NCBI GenBank assembly: GCA_024305405.1
Contig: JAKNDB010000107.1
Location: forward strand, 4,014,501 to 4,078,500
DNA length: 64,000 nucleotides
Origin: Dirofilaria immitis
Taxonomy: Eukaryota > Nematoda > Chromadorea > Rhabditida > Onchocercidae
Direction: 5' to 3'
This document shows positions 39,003 to 49,490 of this stretch, one piece after another. The notes under the pieces were generated by a model. The model saw nothing but the letters and a program-made list of their open reading frames with translations. It ran no database searches and was not told the DNA's origin. Every line of letters begins with the position of its first letter. The stretch's first letter is position 1. A program made the position numbers and the translations under genes.

Positions 39003-40008
39003 GTATGTTTTGTATTTCATTCTGTAATAATTAATAGTTTGAAATAAAAATTATTAATAATCCATGATTATTTATTTCATAAATATTTTACTTTTTCTGA
39101 TATAATTTCAAACTAATTCTGTTCTAATTCTATTCTTTCCATATATATAGGATATCAAAGAAAATTTGAAAGTCGTTGTTTAAGTTTTGACCACTGCAAT
39201 TACTTATTTAATTACAAGCAAAATCTTTTTAACAGTGAAAAATCATTTCCTAATCAGGCTAACTGATTATTATCAAATTACCTTATTTAAATAAGAATAA
39301 CTATCAATAGAATTATTGCGAAAAATTCAAAATTATCGCAAATGCAACAAAATTTTTACCATACGAGAGTGAAGTTTGGCTATTTTTTTTATTTCAGCAA
39401 TAATTTTTACTTAATCTTTCTTAACAATCATTTTTTTGATCATATATTCAAACTTCAAAAATATTTAAAAATTTTTCATTTTTTTTAATTTACGTTATTC
39501 GATTTTTTTCTATTTCAATTCTTATTTTTTGTTCATTCTATTATTTGATATCTGATTGAATTCTTATCCTACAAAGAACGAACAATTTCTTACAATAAAA
39601 TTTTTAAAAAAATTTATTTTTACCAAAAAAACTAGAATATGCTTTTGTTAAACTGATAGAAAAAGAAAGAAAGAAGTAAAACTTCTCATTTCAATAACTT
39701 CTTCTTCCATTTTTTACAATTTACTGAAATATATTTTAAAACAATATATGAAAAGAAGAAATAGAAAAACAATGCAATAGTATTATTATCAATATAGAAG
39801 AGATAGTAATACGAATAAAAAATAGTATTCCATACTCTGATTCAATTTGTTTGAAATTATTTTAATGGAAAATTTCAGAAAATATTTCTTTTTTACAGCA
39901 ATCATTTTGATTTGTGTGAAAAATGAAATAGAAAAAATCGTTTTTAAAAATAAATTATTATTCATCCATTCCATTAGCTTTTTTTTTGAAATATCATTAA
40001 ATATGAAT

Positions 40009-40105
40009 ATTCACACATTTTAATGAATAATATGAAATTTACACATTTTCATTTGATAATATGATATTTACACATTTTGATTAATAATGCAAAATTTACA
40101 TATTT
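40009..40105. repeat. AT-rich tandem repeat, period about 32 bp, 3-4 copies
   Basis: Copies of TTTACACATTTT, then GATTAATAATATGAAA, with moderate divergence. Confidence 0.6.
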
Positions 40106-40939
40106 TAAATTTTATTCTTCCAAAATTAAAACTTTACGATTTTTATTTGTAAGGTTTAAAATTGTTCATTTAATTTGTCACTCCTTGTTAAATAATATCT
40201 TTCTCTTTTTCTTAGCTTAAAATTTGTTAAATTTTTTTTCTTTTTAAATATAATTTGTGATTTGTAAAATCCTTGAAGAGACTATTTTCTTGAATGCTTT
40301 GATGGATAGCATTGTCAAATTTCATTCGACGATGATTACATCGAAAAGACTGGAAAGTTGTTAGAAAGATGTATCAATCTTCATGGTGATAATAGTTAAA
40401 AGTTAAAATCGTAAAATTAGTGTAATAGTGGCATTTTATGCTCCTTAACCACTTCAAGCATAAATTATCAGTGGAATTTAAATCTATTGGAAATGTTGAA
40501 TCATATTTCATTCCTTAATTAAATGTTGCTTTAACTGATTAACCATTGGAATTTTATTTCTCAAAATTTTTCACATATATCTTCTTGCAATGATTTGCTT
40601 TTAAAAAATTCGAAATTCCAAATAAATTAATAATTTTCCGTCAAGATATCAAAAATTGATCAAAGTTCACTGGTGAACCATAAAATTAAAAATTTTCTTT
40701 AAAAGATCACATGATTATATGTTTATCATTGGAAAAGATAATCAATCATATACTGTACAATAATATAATATTTTTTACTCTTACGATAGTGAACTACAGT
40801 ATTAAAATCATTGAATAATTTTTTTAATCCAAACACTGAATAAATCATTGAACAAGATAGTTATATATGATGTTCAGTCTTTAATACGGTAATCATAGTT
40901 ATCATGATAGGAGCTACAATATTTCAAATCTATAGTCCT

Positions 40940-41050
40940 AATTTTTAATCTATCCCCGCACAGTAATCTTGAATTGTTATCCTTAATCTATCATTCTACA
41001 GTATTCATACTCTTGATCTATTATCCTACAGTATTTTTAATCCATCATCC
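40940..41050. repeat. diverged tandem repeat, period about 35 bp
   Basis: About three copies built on ATCTATCATCCTACAGTATT, then a variable TTAATC or CTTGATC linker. Boundaries are by eye. Confidence 0.45.
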
Positions 41051-41306
41051 TTATCTTTAGTTCACATCTTTACTGATTCGTCTTATTTCTTTCAACAAAC
41101 TTTTTTCTTATATACGAAACATTGAACATTATATTTATAATATTTTGCAAAACTTTTAAACAACTATTAAAGATTGTTCATTTAAATTCAATAAAATCAG
41201 AATTAATTTTATTAAATTTACAATGTGCAACTTTCGTTGAAAAATACATATAATTTCAATTTTTTTTTTTTAATTATAAAGTCATTTTATTTTGATTTTA
41301 TTTTAG

Positions 41307-41400
41307 AATTTCTTTTCGAGAACATTTCAAGTAACGCATTGAAACGTACGAAAAGTGCGACAAAATTGGAACGAAAGCGTACAGCAAGTCGAAATGAATT
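41307..41400 (+). CDS. gap-2: gap-2 exon with the SynGAP-family RTKS motif
   Basis: The acceptor TATTTTAG and donor GAATT|GTAATT bound 94 bases. The frame reads FLFENISSNALKRTKSATK, then LERKRTASRNE, leaving TT (phase 2). RTKSATKLERKR corresponds to the RTKSQPKLDR stretch at the start of the split PH region in mammalian SynGAP, RASAL2 and DAB2IP. This makes it one of the family-defining exons, though it encodes only the basic lead-in to the PH domain. It enters in phase 1, or in phase 0 if an inner acceptor at 41320 is used. It can join either the cassette at 44036 or the exon at 47046 in frame. The 96-codon ORF in another frame over this place is a shadow. Confidence 0.85.
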
Positions 41401-44035
41401 GTAATTTTTTAATCAATTCATTAATTCGTAACAATTCTTTTAATTTATCATTTAATTTATGCAAACTTAACCATTTCAAGCATTTGATTATTCAAAATTA
41501 TCATTTTAATAAAGAAAAAAACAACATAAAATGTCTCAAAATCATTGATAAATCGTTATCAGTGCATATATGTGAACAATATGTGAACTTTTCTCCACAA
41601 AATTATAATAATCTTATTTTATGGTTCGAAAAATCTATTTGTTAGTGAAATTTGATAATTTCTGAGAAAAAATAAAAATTTTTAAATTAATAATAATTTT
41701 GAAGAAAATGATGTAATCAATAATTAATATCAAGCAATATTTTTTTACAACCTCAAACAACTTTGATAAGACTATTTTTATTTTTATGAATTCATATTTT
41801 ATTACTACCAACAAATTTACTTTGATTTGATTAAATTGTAATCGATTAACTCCCGATTTACATATTATTTTTAAATAAATTTTTTCCTATTTTACCAACT
41901 TTACTTGTCCATTTTTTTCATATCAACTTTTCTGATAATATATTATTGGTGTTATTAAATTAATTCTAATTGCAAATCAAATTTCAATTCTAATTCAAAG
42001 TAACTTTCAAAAAATTCAAAAATTCAATACTCAAAACGTACTTTTGTAAATATGTATATAAATATGCCACCAAAAGAGATTTTAAAATGGATTCAAATTT
42101 TTTTCAATTTAAAAATTAAAAGTTCTGATATCGCAGATGGTAAGATAGTATTACACTCTTCTGATATTAATTTCATTATGTAATTTCATGCTTTCCAGAT
42201 TTCAGCTAAAATCATTTTATTCATTAAAATTCTATCATATTTTAATTAGATTAATCCTATATTTCTAGAAAATTAACCTGAAATTAAAAAAATTATTCAA
42301 CAAAATTTAAAAAAGGTAATAAACAAAAAGTTTATATTATTAAAGTCTCTGTTTTTTCTTTTGAAAATTTCTGAACTTTAAGTTCTTAGAAGTGAATTGT
42401 TAGTTTAAAATTCGACATAAAACTAATTTACTATAACATATCTTTTTTCTTATTTCTTTTGTTCTTTTTACATTTTAAATTTTGCAAACGAAAATATTCG
42501 CTTTTTGTTTAAAATATTTGAAATATATTTGGTTTTATTAGCGTAACTTTTTATTAAAATAAAAATTTTTCCTTCAAATATATTAAACATTTATTATATA
42601 ACTTATAATTTAAATTAAAAAATTTTTTTGATCAAATATTTTTAATAAAAATAGATATCATTATCTTTTTATCTTATCATTTTGCATGTATCAGAAATTT
42701 TTTCCCTTTAATCGGAATTTTTCCTTTAATTTTTAATTACTTCTAAAATTTATTCAACATATGCGTAATATTTGAGAAATATTTCTCAACACCAAATTTA
42801 CTAATTCATCATTATTTTTCAAAATTTTCACGCCTTTTAACATCTAATTCAGTTAAGTTTTTTTGCCACTCTTTTTTATTTAACTATTTATTTATTTATT
42901 TATTTCTATTTTAATTTTATAGACTTAAAATTTAATTTCATACTGTTTACCATAAAAATGCGTTGTATGTTTAAGTTATGCTAATTTTTCACGAATATAA
43001 ATTGATTACTTTACTTTTAAAATTACTAAAATATAATTTAATATTTTATAATAATTACATATAAGAGATAAATTCAAAAATTATATTTATGATTTGTTAA
43101 AATAATATTTTATTGGAATAATTTTTGATGGAATATATCAAATTTTTTAAAAACTTTGGAATTGTGTATTAAGGCTTTAAAAATAAATTTTTTCTATTAT
43201 TTTTTCTTTTCTACGATATTTATGAATTTCTATTATTTCTTTTCTATTATTATATCTTTTCTACCATCTTTATTTTAATTATTAATTATTTTTAATTTAT
43301 AAATTAATTTAGTTAAGACATTAATGTAATGATTATAGGAAATAAAAATATATGAATTAAAATATAAAAATTAATTTATTCGCCTAATATAATATACACC
43401 TTTCTTTTGTTTATTTAATTAGGTATTAAATATTTTTTCAAATTATAAATAAAACAATTTGTTCGATATTTGATTAGTTGAAATTACTACCTTTTAAATG
43501 GGAAATATAATTTTATCAAATTTTTTTCATTTGTTTTAACCATTAGCAGTCTGAAATGAAAATGAAATTTTCAACTTTTTTTCCAAATCATAAAATAAAA
43601 TTATAAAAGAAATAATTCTAACTGCTCGAAATATCTTTATTTTTTTCTCATTCTTTTTCTGATAATTATGTTCAACATAATCATATCTTGCTAACATTTT
43701 ATCGTTAAATGCTTGAGAATTAAATTTAAAATTATCGTTAATAATTAATACATAGTACAATTACCATTTTTTTGCTGATTTTATTTAAAAGTAATCAATA
43801 TGTTAATACTTCGGTTGAAATGATTGATAATAAAATTAAGGACTAAGTTTGACAATTATTATTAAAAATTAATGAAATTGAAAATTAAATTCAGTAATTA
43901 CCTATCAATAATTAATAAATAGTTTTATAATGATTCAATAATATATTAAATTAGGTTAATTTTTGCTATAATGATTTATTATATGAAAAAACAATATTTT
44001 ACGTCTAAATATTTAAATTAATCCGGTTCATATAG
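41401..44035 (+). other. intron, 2.6 kb
   Basis: GTAATT to CATATAG. Plain AT-rich sequence; nothing else recognised. The minus-strand ORF at 43536-43760 is I/K/F-rich and unconvincing. Confidence 0.5.
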
Positions 44036-44080
44036 TCAGCAAGCAAAGAAAAGCCGGAAAAAATCCGGTTTGTATAACCG
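44036..44080 (+). CDS. gap-2: proposed 45-base cassette exon of gap-2
   Basis: A GC-rich island between TTCATATAG and ACCG|GTAAAT. Its length is a multiple of three. With TT from 41400 it starts Phe, then QQAKKSRKKSGLYN, leaving CG that becomes Arg with the first C of the exon at 47046. Phase 2 at both ends means it can be skipped without changing frame, the signature of an alternative cassette. Its lysine/arginine/serine content suits the basic linker between RTKS and SHESLL in this family. The acceptor lacks the usual TTTCAG, so an untranscribed GC-rich patch is the main alternative. Confidence 0.5.
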
Positions 44081-44689
44081 GTAAATAAAGGTCGAAGAAA
44101 TAGGTGTAATTAATAAAACGATGAAAAATAGCATAAGCAAAGTTAAATATATAAAAATAAGCTTTGCTAAAGGAATGAAAGAAAATATTTTAACAAATTT
44201 TATTTTGTAAAACATTTTAATATTTTAGGAAAATATGAAATTTTTATTAAAATTTCACCATTTTTATAATTAATTGTTACTAAATTTAAATGTAACATTC
44301 TATGATTAATTTTCCGTTCTTTTTTGCATCTAATAAATAATAATTGATTAAAATGATATGAGGGAATAAATATAATAGCTAAATTTTTTTCCTTATCATT
44401 TTTAACAATAAATTAATACTTACTTCTTTTGATAAATTTAAATAAAATAAATATTTACAATATTTCTACATCCTTTATTGAAAAGTCATTTATTTTTAAA
44501 TTACAATTTTTTAACAATTGAAATTCTCTTCTCATTTTTCCTTTATTTAAAATTTTAATTTTTTTGAAAATAACATATTCAGCTTGAAATATTTCCTTGT
44601 TTATTTATAACTTTTTTTAAATAATAATTTACTTACAAACTTAATCAGATTAATATTAATATATAATCTAATTATATGATCAATTTTAA

Positions 44690-45150
44690 TTTAATCTAAT
44701 ATCATTTTTTAATCATTTTCTTAATAGTTAGATTGAATTTTAATTTTTTATCATAATATTTTTATTATCATTCTTATAAAAGCAGTACTTAACATTAATT
44801 GAAAATTTTAATTACAGTAACATTTTCATTGTCATTCTTTTAATATGTATGTTGAATTCTAATTTAAAATTCCTATCATAATGTCAATTTATCATCATTT
44901 TTTAAAAAATTATATTGAATTTTTTAATTTAAAACCGTCATCAATTTTCACACTAATTATGTTGAATTTTAATTTAAGATTCTTATCATAATGTTATTTT
45001 ATTATCACCTCCTTGAAAGGTTGTATTGATTTTTAGTTTGAAATGCTTATCATTTCTATAACACTATGTATTAAGATGATTTTATAACAGCGTTCAGCAT
45101 TAATTTAAAATTCATATCATAATATCATTTCTTCTACTATCATTACAATT
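44690..45150. repeat. decayed tandem repeat, period about 75 bp
   Basis: About six copies of ATGTTGAATTTTAATTTAA, then AATTCTTATCATAATGT and ATTTTATTATCATTCTT. Best preserved between 44840 and 45020. Confidence 0.6.
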
Positions 45151-45479
45151 TATATTACTGCATTTTTTCAAACTTTGCTTAATTTTTCGTTCCACCTCTT
45201 CGCCTTTCTTATTTTTTCCCCGCTGCCCCTGCTGCCCAATACTTCCTTCTTTATCATCTTCCTTCGAATGTTCCTATGTGATAGTTTTTTTAAATGATTT
45301 TACCTCTACCCCTTCATGTTCCCCTGCCCTTTATGATGATTTCTAATAGAATGAATTGTCTACAACAAATATCAATGTTTAATCGACCAATACGCATTAC
45401 CTTACCTATTCCTATCCTTTATGAATCGAAGTATTGTCCCCTCTAAAATTAATTTAATCGTTTCTTTTTGAAAAAAAGA

Positions 45480-45770
45480 TTAATCACTTCCGTTGATCGG
45501 TTTTTTTGGATCGTTATCCTCTTTTGAAATGTCTTCTTCTATTAGATCTTTCAGATTGTTATCCTTTTTGAAATGCAAATTTTCGTGGCTAATTTTTCTT
45601 GAAATTCTTTTTCATTGCGGGCTTCTAAATTCTCATTCTTTTTGCAATGGTTTCTCCTAACGAGTTTTCTAGGTTATTATTGATTCTTGAAATGATATTT
45701 CGTTGTCGACTTTTGAAATTATCTTATAAAAATTCTTTCAGATTATTATTTGTCATCTTTAGCATAACAT
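45480..45770. repeat. decayed tandem repeat, period about 65 bp
   Basis: Copies of TTTCAGATTGTTATCC, TTTTTGAAATG and a TTTTCGT-containing segment, about four in number. Confidence 0.45.
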
Positions 45771-46135
45771 TTGTTAAAATGATTTATTAATTTGAGCTTA
45801 AATTGAAATATTGACTATAATTAAAATTTAAATCATTAAGTCGTTTTTTTCTTCCGTTCGTTTCTTAGTTGTTTAATCTTTTCGATAATTTCTCGATTTC
45901 TGTGATGTTACTTTCTTGGCTTACTGGAATAAATTTCCCGAATCTTTATTTTACCTCATTTTGATACTATAATTAGAATTTTTTGCATCTCAAAATTTAT
46001 GCTAAAGTATTTCAACCAGATTTTTTTCACCACCAATAAACGAAAATTGTTTTTGTTTATACTAAAAACGAAAAAGATTGATAAATAAACTCAGACAAAT
46101 ATTATAAGCGAATAATCAATATATATATAAGCAAC

Positions 46136-46585
46136 TAATATATGATAGGTAACTAATATACGTTGATAAGTAATATATGATAGGTAACTAATATACGTTG
46201 ATAAGTAATATATGATAGGTAACTAATATACGTTGATAAGTAATATATGATAGATAACTAATATACGTTGATAAGTAATATATGATAGGTAACTAATATA
46301 CGTTGATAAGTAATATATGATAGGTAACTAATATACGTTGATAAGTAATATATGATAGATAACTAATATACGTTGATAAGTAATATATGATAGGTAACTA
46401 ATATACGTTGATAAGTAATATATGATAGATAACTAATATATGTGGATAAATAATATATGATAGGTAACTAATATACGTTGATAAGTAATATATGATAGAT
46501 AACTAATATACGTTGATAAGTAATATATGATAGGTAACTAATATATGTGGATAAATAATATATGATAGGTAACTAATATACGTTT
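46136..46585. repeat. 35-bp satellite array, 13 copies
   Basis: TATGATAGGTAACTAATATA plus CGTTGATAAGTAATA repeats with an exact 35-base period: the first and last TATGATAGGT are at 46141 and 46561, exactly 12 periods apart. Two variant sites (GGTAAC or GATAAC; CGTTGATAAG or TGTGGATAAA) alternate, suggesting block amplification. The array sits 110 bases before the alternative exon at 46697. Confidence 0.95.
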
Positions 46586-46696
46586 TTTTAATCAGAGAAT
46601 TCAATAGTGTAGTAATTTTTTAATTTTGAAATTTGTTCTAAAAATGTTAGAAAAGAAAAGGAAATAATTAAAATCATAGATTTTTTTTATAAAGAA

Positions 46697-46917
46697 ATGG
46701 GATTTATTTCTAATACAATTTGTGGATATAATACAAAGAAAACAATACGTTCGTCATCTTTATCTCTTATCACTAAACATCATTCATCATCGTCATCATA
46801 CTATCATCATTATCATCATTATCGTCATTATCACTCATCGTCATCATCAACAAGAACTTATATGGAACATTTTCAACCTATCAAAATAACAACTTCTAAT
46901 AATTCAAATAACAAAAG
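46697..46917 (+). CDS. gap-2: probable alternative first exon of gap-2, His/Ser-rich
   Basis: ATG in good context (AAAGAAATGG) opens 73 codons: MGFISNTICGYNTKKTIRSS, then a His/Tyr/Ser tract (YYHHYHHYRHYHSSSSS), then TRTYMEHFQPIKITTSNN. It ends at a consensus donor (AAAAG|GTATCT) in phase 2. The leftover AG becomes Ser with the first C of the exon at 47046, so it enters the conserved part in frame. As an internal exon its only acceptor (CATAG at 46679) would be in the wrong phase for 41400 or 44080, which favours a first exon. The His/Ser tract comes from a TCA/CAT-rich stretch, so part of the length may be repeat-driven. A shorter start at 46861 (MEHFQPIK) is possible. Confidence 0.5.
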
Positions 46918-47045
46918 GTATCTAAATAAATCAAATGCTTTGAATATTTTTAAAAATATTTTGATTATTTTCAAATTCCTTCAAAAATTTAAAAAATTTA
47001 ATGCAATTTTTATTTTTATAATTGAAAGATTATTTTAAAATTTAG

Positions 47046-47231
47046 CCTAACAAATAATGTTTTGCAACATTCCGATGAAAATGCATGTAATAATGAACTA
47101 TCATCAACATCATCCTATCGTCATTCAACATTTCGACCTTATCTGATACCGCAAGATGATGAAAATTCATTTCGGCCAAGTCGTTCGCATGAAAGTTTAT
47201 TAGCCTATTCATCTACGATTGATTTAGGCTT
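47046..47231 (+). CDS. gap-2: gap-2 exon with SRSHESLL motif before the PH core
   Basis: From the acceptor AATTTAG the frame reads LTNNVLQHSDENACNNELSS, then TSSYRHSTFRPYLIPQDDE, NSFRPSRSHESLL and AYSSTIDL. SRSHESLL(S/A)xSS followed by a short acidic stretch is the hallmark of the SynGAP/RASAL2/DAB2IP split PH region. The first C needs two bases, supplied by 41400, 44080 or 46917. The 3' end is unclear. GCTT|GTTTTC at 47231 joins in frame with an acceptor at 47438. A GC donor at 47227 joins the acceptor at 47446. A strong GTAAGA at 47290 would add about 20 hydrophobic residues (FSSVFFFIFDI), unlikely in this domain. I chose 47231. Confidence 0.82.
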
Positions 47232-47438
47232 GTTTTCTTCTGTTTTTTTTTTCATTTTTGATATCAAATTTGAAAATAGTATCTATGTTTGTAAGAAAAT
47301 AATGTTAATTGAAATAGTTTCGATATATAATTAGAGCAGCTAAAAATCTATTTCATATTTAGAGGAAAGAAAGGAAAAGCAAATGATATGAATTAATAGA
47401 ATTGTTTTAAAAAAAAGTTGAAAACATTTACTTGACAG

Positions 47439-47615
47439 AATTTTAGATTCCAAATCTTTCCTTCTTTCAATGTACAATGATAAATATTCAGATGGAGCAG
47501 AAACAAAGATTAATTCTTTTCATCCATCAGATATTGACGTATCAAATTGCTTGAAATTGGAAAATATCAATCACAATTGTCGTAATTCGCGTGAACGAAA
47601 CAGATGGGCTGAAAG
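47439..47615 (+). CDS. gap-2: gap-2 exon, end of the PH domain
   Basis: The frame reads ILDSKSFLLSMYNDKYSDG, AETKINSFHPSDIDVSN, CLKLENINHNCRNSRERN and RWAE, ending AG at a donor (AAAG|GTTAAT) in phase 2. HPSxxxxxNCxxLxxxxxxxCRxxxERxRWxE matches the last strand and C-terminal helix of the SynGAP-family PH domain, with the invariant Trp present (human: C-R-S-A-A-E-R-D-K-W). The start is 47439 (after TTGACAG) or 47447 (after ATTTTAG), depending on the donor of the previous exon. The AG left over joins T at 57143 to make Ser in frame. Confidence 0.85.
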
Positions 47616-48520
47616 GTTAATTATTCTTTTCAAAATGCTTTTTAAATTAAAAATTTCTTGACTGTTATATTTATTAGATATTTTAGATGGAATAAGATAT
47701 CGTTACATTTCAATGAATTTAAAAATTTTATTTGTCCTTCAATTTTAAAATTTAATATTGCAAAATTAGACGACTACTGATTTTTAAATAGATAGTTTGA
47801 AAACGGCAAATCAAACATAATATCATTACGGTTGAAATATTCGAAAATCCTTTATAAAAAAACTTTATCATAATTCCTATTAAATTCTACACGAATTCAC
47901 TTCTCGCATATCTGTTTTTATATTTTTATTTAATTTGAATTTTTTAGATTTGCTAGAATTTAAATTTTACTGATAACGGATGGATGATAAAATTTTTGAA
48001 TGCTTAAGGAAAATCAGGATTCTGTGACTTGTTATACAAAGCAAAATCTTTTTTAATTCATATTTCGAAGAAGATTATTTCTTATAAGTAATATTTAATT
48101 ATTAAAAATTCATTAAAAATTTAATTATCAAATACATATTCTTTTTGCAAATATATTTATCTTCCGCTTCAATACATTTTATTTGCATCTAAAAATTGAA
48201 ATTAATAATTGGAAATGAAAATTAACTTAATATTTGGGAAGATTAAAAAAACTTGCCTTCTGCAATATAGTCATATAATAGCGAAATTCACAAAATTTCA
48301 AAAATCATTAAAGTAAATTGTTATGTTAAATGTGAAATTTAAAATGATAGACATTCCCATCGTATAGTTGGATAAGAAAAATATTTTCAAAAATTATTAG
48401 CATTCATTTTCAGCATACAATTGTCCATATAATCTCTTATTTAAATTAATAAATTTCATTTCCTCTCTCTTTTATTTCAATCCATTTTTATCCTTTTTTT
48501 TTCCCTATCTTTCTAAACAA

Positions 48521-48545
48521 CGAGAGAGAGAGAGAGAGAGAGAGA
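48521..48545. repeat. GA dinucleotide tract
   Basis: About twelve GA units. Confidence 0.95.
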
Positions 48546-48739
48546 AGGAGAAGATGGAAAGAAAAAATATGACTATTACATTTTCAAAAAGTTTTTATTG
48601 TGATTTAGAGGTCATTTATTCTTCGTCGTTTCAATTCAAATTTTATTTCCAACTAATTTTAAGAGTGAAAAAATTAATTTGTATTTTAAAAGATATATAT
48701 AATAAATCGTTTCTCCTCAACAACTTTTATTTATAAACT

Positions 48740-48812
48740 ATTTCTTCTTTTTCTCTCTCATCCCCTCCCCTCTCATCTCTCCTTCCCCTCATCTCTTCCT
48801 CTCTCTTCCTCA
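48740..48812. repeat. CT-rich tract
   Basis: Pyrimidine-only on the plus strand for about 70 bases, mostly CTCTC, CCCCT and TCTCT. Confidence 0.85.
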
Positions 48813-48948
48813 ATGATAGCAGGTATTGCTTATCGCTAAATCTTGAGATATAATTAGTTGCAGACGAAGAAAATTATATCAAAAAAATTTTAAAACTGAG
48901 CATCTATAACAGCATAATATTCTTGTTTCAAGCATATTCAATTAACTC

Positions 48949-48990
48949 ATATATATATATGTATATGTGTGTGTGTGTGTGTGTGTGTTG
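48949..48990. repeat. TA then GT dinucleotide tract
   Basis: ATATATAT followed by roughly ten GT units. Confidence 0.95.
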
Positions 48991-49147
48991 TAGATAAGAT
49001 AATTTAATATTGATGGATTGCATGGTTACAGCTGACCATTATAAAATGACCAGTCAAATGACCATCAACCATCATGCACTGTTAAAATAACCCTCCTCCT
49101 CCTTCTTCCTTCATATCTTCCTTTTCTTCCAACAGGTCATTTGATAG

Positions 49148-49324
49148 AAGGTTATTCTATTTTTAACTTTACTTGTTGTTATTATTGTTGTTGTTGTTGT
49201 TGTTGTTGTTTCTAAGCAACAAATTATACCAGTGGACCGTACGGCCCTTCTTTGCTCTCCTTATCGCTTCCCATGTCCTGATAACGAAACATTCGAAGCA
49301 TTTAGAAGGATAGTTTGTTATTGA
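49148..49324 (+). CDS. possible terminal exon of a small Cys-containing peptide
   Basis: Open from 49148 to TGA at 49322, without an ATG. The first part is hydrophobic (KVILFLTLLVVII then a valine run), encoded partly by a GTT microsatellite. It is followed by SKQQIIPVDRTALL, CSPYRFPCPDNETFE and AFRRIVCY. The 49211-49310 part is GC-richer than anything nearby and its reading is protein-like, with three cysteines. It resembles a signal peptide followed by a short secreted peptide, with the first exon not found; GATAG at 49143-49147 could be its acceptor. A minus-strand ORF (49169-49414, containing CFECFVIRTWEAIRRAKK) overlaps and is an alternative. No family is recognised. If real it is a nested gene in a gap-2 intron. 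Confidence 0.3.
   Translation, partial: KVILFLTLLVVIIVVVVVVVVSKQQIIPVDRTALLCSPYRFPCPDNETFEAFRRIVCY
49175..49210. repeat. (TTG)n microsatellite
   Basis: About ten TTG units with one ATT interruption, inside the open frame described at 49148. Confidence 0.9.
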
Positions 49325-49445
49325 GAGATAGATTTGTGTTATATTTGCATGTGTGTGAGTAAGTGAGTATATTGTTTGCACATCCGTTCGGTACCACATC
49401 TCTCGACAATTCAATTTTCAATTTAGAGCTCATCGCTTCTTCGTT

Positions 49446-49490
49446 CATCATCATCATCATCATCACATCACCATTACCATCATCTCATCA
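49446..49490. repeat. ATC-rich trinucleotide tract
   Basis: ATCATCATCATCATC followed by degenerate CATCACC units. Confidence 0.8.

Larger units (their letters stand above)
39003..41306 (+). other. intron, 2.3 kb, one exon possibly unseen
   Basis: A pyrimidine-rich acceptor at 39150 (CCATATATATAG) precedes an open stretch. In one frame it reads DIKENLKVVV then stop; in another YQRKFESRCLSFDHCN continues for 38 codons. Neither joins both neighbours cleanly. A 55-base ATG frame at 40302-40356 (MDSIVKFHST) would enter the next exon in phase but has a poor donor (GTTGTT). It also holds a repeat at 40009-40105. Confidence 0.35.
44081..47045 (+). other. intron, 3.0 kb, rich in tandem repeats
   Basis: GTAAAT to AATTTAG. 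It contains two decayed tandem repeats (44690-45150 and 45480-45770), a C-rich block at 45180-45340 with several short open frames but no defensible exon, the 35-bp satellite, and an alternative first exon at 46697. Confidence 0.55.

Noticed and set aside
41355..41645. 96-codon ORF starting MRQNWNESVQQ
   Set aside because: Overlaps the RTKS exon in another frame and continues through AT-rich intron; the conserved frame is the other one.
43536..43760. 74-codon minus-strand ORF (MYYVLIINDN)
   Set aside because: I/K/F/N-rich, no motif, expected by chance at this AT content.
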